This document shows, piece by piece, positions 6,401-8,381 of a stretch of 8,381 nucleotides of DNA. Made by a program: the position numbers and the translations under genes. Below the pieces are notes generated by a model. The model had not been told where the DNA came from, did no database searches, and saw only the letters and a program-made list of their open reading frames with translations. This DNA is from Candidatus Kapaibacterium sp. GTDB taxonomy: Bacteria; Bacteroidota; Ignavibacteria; Kapaibacteriales; UBA2268. Every line of letters starts with the position of its first letter. Position 1 is the first letter of the stretch. Where the stretch lies: NCBI GenBank assembly GCA_027858275.1, contig JAQIDA010000198.1, positions 1 to 8,381 on the forward strand, read 5' to 3'.

Positions 6401-6636
6401 ACGAATTCAATCCAAAAGATAAATCCACTTATCATTGGATTTTTGATCATGTTTATAGGGTACAGAAGATGGATATTAATCATATTATTGCTTTTAGAAG
6501 ACATAATGTATCAAAATTAGAAATTCAAAATATAAATGGTAAAAAGGAGAATCCCGGACGATTGTTTAAAACTCCTGCAAGCATTAATATTGTTAAAATC
6601 TTAGTAAATCCTGCAGGATTTATTGAATTAGGATGA
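3472..6636 (+). CDS. cas9: Cas9 endonuclease, type II-C, 1054 residues
   Basis: Cas9 is the RNA-guided effector nuclease that cuts DNA matching a spacer using crRNA and tracrRNA. RuvC-I is at the N-terminus (LGLDLGTNSIGWA, Asp8), followed by an Arg/Lys-rich bridge helix (about 52-75), a recognition lobe (about 80-470) containing the QRPLKSQ block, and RuvC-II (VEMARDL, Glu482). The HNH domain (about 515-640) has DIEHILPYSR with Asp565 and His568, plus Asn591. RuvC-III (HRHHALDA) supplies His706 and Asp709, and the WED/PAM-interacting region follows to the end. All catalytic residues expected from studied Cas9s are present, so both nuclease sites should be active. The length is that of compact II-C enzymes. 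ATG at 3472 is preferred over the in-frame GTG at 3457 because GAGGA (3459-3463) is a well-placed ribosome site. Its stop overlaps the cas1 start (ATGA). Confidence 0.98.
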   Translation: MSTVLGLDLGTNSIGWAIIDDERDYIIDSGVRIFQEGVNNMNSKQEESKNATRSGAKQIRRQYFRKKLRKRKLVRLMKDMGLLPENIEDVLKLQPYDLRKKALDFELTPNELGRVFFHINQRRGYKSNRIGNTEGEDKGAIYDGAKKGGTTKGISELRQAVVDGGFRTIGEYFASIDPHEIRIRDRYTERVMFDHELETIWEAQKKYHSAILTDENKKIIIDQTIMFQRPLKSQKENIGFCTLEKQKRRCPKSAPVAQEFRMLQFINSIQISGTGRVEDSQKMLTAKEREKLIEKLSTSKEISISSMKNTIKLDSSKRYSINYGLKDKIKGLSTVSDINKALGIKDSQRFNEADIFKIWHTLYFAEDDEWLINYIQREWKLTEEQAKKLSKIKLEREYANLSSKAIKKMLPFMRDGMMYHQAAEEVGYSHADPDREVELLDELPLPPHVGNPIVRVALSQLRKLVNTIIKSGYGKIDIIRVEMARDLKNPLQKRMDMLRNNTERANNHERISEILTSAEKPDKPYLPYPSHTDIVKYKLWEECDRICPYTGKSISLNQVYNGEVDIEHILPYSRTLDDSYMNKSLCFRNENAIKGNKTPYEAYGSDEARFSGIKERIKHLPFPKAKRFTQKEIDLEDFISRQLNDTRYISRIALHYLKHVTENVQVGSGMLTDTLKYLWGLNSTLPKAQDTKVTPGKKSREDHRHHALDAIVVACTTRSFLQKMSKYNRMGGNFVKEDKDAQKELKKYFESPWETFRKDTKDSLNNIIISHKPNKRARGQLHEETYYGKLRNPDGTDKEDRKGEKVFVVRKTIPALTPNEIRKIVDPAVKRVVLDRLEEFGVDTIAKKLTIPKDAFNEPLYLISKKTGVATRIKSVRTMKSSKSMMNIRKRKDLSAEQRKQGVSNYYNIWADSGKNHHIVIYEDADGKRHGKVVSLFEAVQRKNNHQAIINKELPAGEDFIMSLQINDMVINGSLPDEFNPKDKSTYHWIFDHVYRVQKMDINHIIAFRRHNVSKLEIQNINGKKENPGRLFKTPASINIVKILVNPAGFIELG

Positions 6637-7544
6637 TTAAACGAATAATATATATCGGCAAGCCTTCATATTTGCGATCAAAGAAAGAACAGCTTGTGAT
6701 TGAAAACGGCGATACAGGAGAGATCAATACTCTCCCTGCCAAAGATATAGGTGTACTTGAACTTGATAATCAACGGATCACAATAACAAGCCAATGTATG
6801 AGATTGTTCGCCGAGAATAAAACGGCTGTGATACTCTGCGATCAAACCCACACGCCAATTTCATTAACCTTGCCTATGGAGGGGCATTTCAGACAGTCTC
6901 GCCGTTTAAAAAGGCAGGCGGAAGCGTCATTAAGTACAAAAAAAAGATTGTGGAAGCATATAGTAAAAGCCAAAATTTTGAATCAGCGATCTGTATTAGA
7001 AAAATATCAACTTGATACGGGGGCGTTGAAACGAAATATTAAAAATGTGAAAAGCGATGATTCGGGCAATATGGAGGGCATTTCTTCCGCACATTACTGG
7101 AAACATTTATTTAGTGACAAGAAGTTCAGGCGTAACCCCGACGGGCTTTATCCCAACAATTTGCTAAATTACGGTTATGCGGTCATCAGAGCAATAACAG
7201 CGAGAGCTATTGTAACAACGGGGCTTCACCCTTCTATTGGCTTGCATCACAAAAATCAATATAACGCTTTTTGTCTTGCTGATGACCTTATGGAACCGTA
7301 CAGACCTTATGTTGACGAAATAGTCATGAATTACTATTCTGAAAACAAAGATTATGAAGAACTGACAAGAAATGTAAAAAGAATTATTCTTGCTGTGGCT
7401 TTCGAGAATTGCGATATCGACGAAAAAATTCATCCGCTGATAAATGCCGTAAAAATCTCATGTTCAAGTTTAAACAATTGTTTAGCGAACAAATGTCAAA
7501 AAATAATTTTCCCGAAATTCAATTACCGAGCGGATACAGACTGA
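6633..7544 (+). CDS. cas1: Cas1 spacer integrase, type II
   Basis: Cas1 forms the integrase complex with Cas2 and inserts new spacers at the leader end of the array. The 303-residue protein has the family layout: an N-terminal beta-rich dimerisation domain (about 1-80) and a C-terminal helical catalytic domain. The likely metal ligands are Glu148 (NMEGISSAHYW), His205 (IGLHHKNQYNAF) and Asp218 or Glu221 in ADDLMEPYRP, the hallmark block of type II Cas1. YPNNLLNYGYAVI (173-185) is also characteristic. Length is normal and no key residue is missing. Its ATG overlaps the cas9 stop in ATGA, and its end overlaps cas2, so the three genes form one operon with coupled translation. No csn2 or cas4 is present, which supports subtype II-C. 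Confidence 0.97.
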   Translation: MIKRIIYIGKPSYLRSKKEQLVIENGDTGEINTLPAKDIGVLELDNQRITITSQCMRLFAENKTAVILCDQTHTPISLTLPMEGHFRQSRRLKRQAEASLSTKKRLWKHIVKAKILNQRSVLEKYQLDTGALKRNIKNVKSDDSGNMEGISSAHYWKHLFSDKKFRRNPDGLYPNNLLNYGYAVIRAITARAIVTTGLHPSIGLHHKNQYNAFCLADDLMEPYRPYVDEIVMNYYSENKDYEELTRNVKRIILAVAFENCDIDEKIHPLINAVKISCSSLNNCLANKCQKIIFPKFNYRADTD

Positions 7545-7849
7545 TGTGGTTATTTGTGTTTTTTGATCTACCCACTCAAACTAAAAAACACAGGAAAGCT
7601 TACCAACAATTCAGAGACGTGTTGTTAAAAGACGGATTCACAATGTATCAATTCTCTGTCTATACGAGACATTGCATAAGCTATCAAAGCGCCGAAGCCC
7701 ATATTAACAAAGTAGAAAAGCAGATGCCCGCTGAAGGCAAAATCAGCATATTGAATGTAACAGATAAGCAATTTGAAAAAATTGTTAATTATTTTGGATC
7801 GGAGAGAATTCCGCCACCAGACACTCCTCAACAGTTAGAAATGTTCTAA
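7493..7849 (+). CDS. cas2: Cas2, structural partner of Cas1
   Basis: Cas2 is the small ferredoxin-fold protein that bridges two Cas1 dimers in the spacer-acquisition complex. The diagnostic N-terminal YRLMWLFVFFDLP is present with the conserved Asp25, followed by KKHRKAYQQFRDVLLKDGF and QFSVYTRHC, a VTDKQF strand, and the C-terminal QQLEMF tail seen in type II-C Cas2. Start choice is open. ATG at 7493 gives 118 residues, close to family length. Upstream ATGs at 7460 and 7409 lengthen it without support, while ATG at 7544 makes a neat TGATG junction with cas1 but would remove the conserved YRL. None has a good ribosome site. With the 7493 start it overlaps cas1 by 52 bases in another frame. 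The stop is followed directly by a run of A's that serves as the T-tract of a minus-strand terminator. Confidence 0.93.
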   Translation: MSKNNFPEIQLPSGYRLMWLFVFFDLPTQTKKHRKAYQQFRDVLLKDGFTMYQFSVYTRHCISYQSAEAHINKVEKQMPAEGKISILNVTDKQFEKIVNYFGSERIPPPDTPQQLEMF

Positions 7850-7883
7850 AAAAGGGGACGAAGCGATTGTTTTCACTTTGTCC
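7848..7883 (-). terminator. Intrinsic terminator for the minus-strand pre-crRNA
   Basis: On the minus strand GGACAAAG (7883-7876) pairs with CTTCGTCC (7863-7856), 8 bp with one G-U pair and a 12-base loop, followed by CC and TTTTTT (7853-7848). This polarity ends transcription coming from the array just before it enters cas2 antisense. On the plus strand the same hairpin is followed only by GAATGATTTT, so termination of the cas operon here would be weaker. Confidence 0.7.
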
Positions 7884-7947
7884 GAATGATTTTATTCATC
7901 AAAGTTGTGCTACAACACCAAATATTTCATGGATTTACGAGGAGTCG
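7884..7947 (-). other. Array-flanking segment with repeat-like remnant and cas9-leader motif
   Basis: Between the terminator and repeat 1 lies DNA the length of one more repeat-spacer unit. Read on the minus strand, about 31 bases after repeat 1 a sequence starts GTTGTAGC (7916-7909), like the repeat start GTTGTGGT, but the rest does not match (about 16 of 36 positions in an ungapped comparison). The 'spacer' part (about 7917-7947) together with this remnant resembles the cas9 leader at 3432-3463. GTTGT-GCT-ACAAC (7904-7916) is also a small inverted repeat. It may be a degenerate terminal unit; this is suggestive only. Confidence 0.35.
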
Positions 7948-8381
7948 TTTCAACTTTTTAAGAACTTGCAATCAAACCACAACAGTTGAATCCAGCTCAC
8001 CTTTACTTGTACCTTTCAACTTTTTAAGAACTTGCAATCAAACCACAACTTAGTGAAACACGGGTATACATCTGACTATTTTCAACTTTTTAAGAACTTG
8101 CAATCAAACCACAACTCTTCATCCATTGTTGCAGTGCCGATGGTCTTTCAACTTTTTAAGAACTTGCAATCAAACCACAACCGTCTTTCGTTAATGATAA
8201 TTAATAACTTACTTTCAACTTTTTAAGAACTTGCAATCAAACCACAACAACCATGAAGCGGACAAGAATACCTGTTACTTTCAACTTTTTAAGATCTTGC
8301 AATCAAACCACAACGGATAATCGCAATATTAGCAGTATCTTTATTTTCAACTTTTTAAGAACTTGCAATCAAACCACAACC
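7948..8381 (-). CRISPR. CRISPR array, seven 36-nt repeats, six full spacers, runs off the right edge
   Basis: Repeats lie at 7948-7983, 8014-8049, 8080-8115, 8146-8181, 8213-8248, 8279-8314 and 8345-8380. In crRNA sense (minus strand) the repeat begins GTTGTGGTTTGATTGC and ends TTAAAAAGTTGAAA. All copies are identical except repeat 6, with one A-to-T change at 8295. Spacers are 30 nt, except the fourth (8182-8212), which is 31 nt; only one base of a seventh is visible. Orientation is inferred from three signs: the repeat start pairs with the tracrRNA anti-repeat, it matches the GTTGTG-type starts of other type II-C repeats, and a terminator with minus-strand polarity lies between array and cas2. 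The leader and newest spacers should therefore be beyond the right edge, and those near cas2 should be the oldest. No spacer source was recognised. Confidence 0.97.

Noticed and set aside
7164..7831. Minus-strand open frames inside cas1 and cas2 (7164-7433, 7625-7831)
   Set aside because: Antisense shadows; the plus-strand cas genes are unambiguous.
7917..7947. A clean self-targeting spacer against the cas9 leader
   Set aside because: The similarity extends past the spacer boundary into the repeat-like part and has an indel in the would-be seed, so a simple acquired self-spacer does not explain it; kept only as a shared motif.
8032..8226. Plus-strand open frame of 64 codons across the CRISPR array
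   Set aside because: Its translation is just the repeat read three times (QLFKNLQSNHN); the array is non-coding.

Overview
The window carries a complete small type II-C CRISPR-Cas9 locus on its right side and a mobile-element-like region on its left. The DNA is AT-rich. Most genes have short AGGA-type ribosome binding sites, and at least two sigma70-like promoters are visible. Cas9, Cas1 and Cas2 resemble the type II-C proteins of Bacteroidetes and related groups, but nothing here fixes the host taxon; an uncultured low-GC bacterium, possibly of the FCB group, is my best guess.

Left part (1-1428). The window appears to open in the last codons of an IstB-like IS21 helper gene, followed by three spaced copies of GGGGACTTT typical of an IS21-family end. 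About 480 bases without a convincing gene follow, containing a long imperfect hairpin (513-581). A small serine recombinase then lies on the minus strand, with a perfect inverted repeat just upstream of it.

Middle part (1395-3030, all minus strand). A 67-residue protein with paired CxxC motifs has its own terminator. Upstream of it is a tight three-gene operon: a lysine-rich coiled-coil protein, a 34-residue single-span membrane protein that overlaps it by one base (TAATG), and a DUF6876-like protein. The operon has a sigma70-like promoter whose spacer contains a perfect 10-bp palindrome. The functions of these proteins are unknown.

Right part (3216-8381). A tracrRNA can be read on the minus strand between this operon and cas9: it has an anti-repeat that pairs with the CRISPR repeat around a 2x2 internal loop, a GAAA-capped stem-loop and an intrinsic terminator. 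The plus-strand operon cas9-cas1-cas2 diverges from it, with overlapping genes. A CRISPR array of seven 36-nt repeats and six complete 30-31-nt spacers runs off the right edge. The repeat-tracrRNA pairing and a minus-strand terminator between cas2 and the array indicate that the array is transcribed on the minus strand, toward cas2. Its promoter end would then lie outside the window.

Cas1-Cas2 would acquire spacers, and crRNA paired with tracrRNA would guide Cas9; all expected catalytic residues are present. The least expected observation is a motif of about 33 bp shared by the cas9 5' UTR (3432-3463) and the segment between cas2 and the first repeat (7910-7943). A transcript reading through the end of the array would be partly antisense to the cas9 ribosome binding region, which raises the possibility of feedback control.
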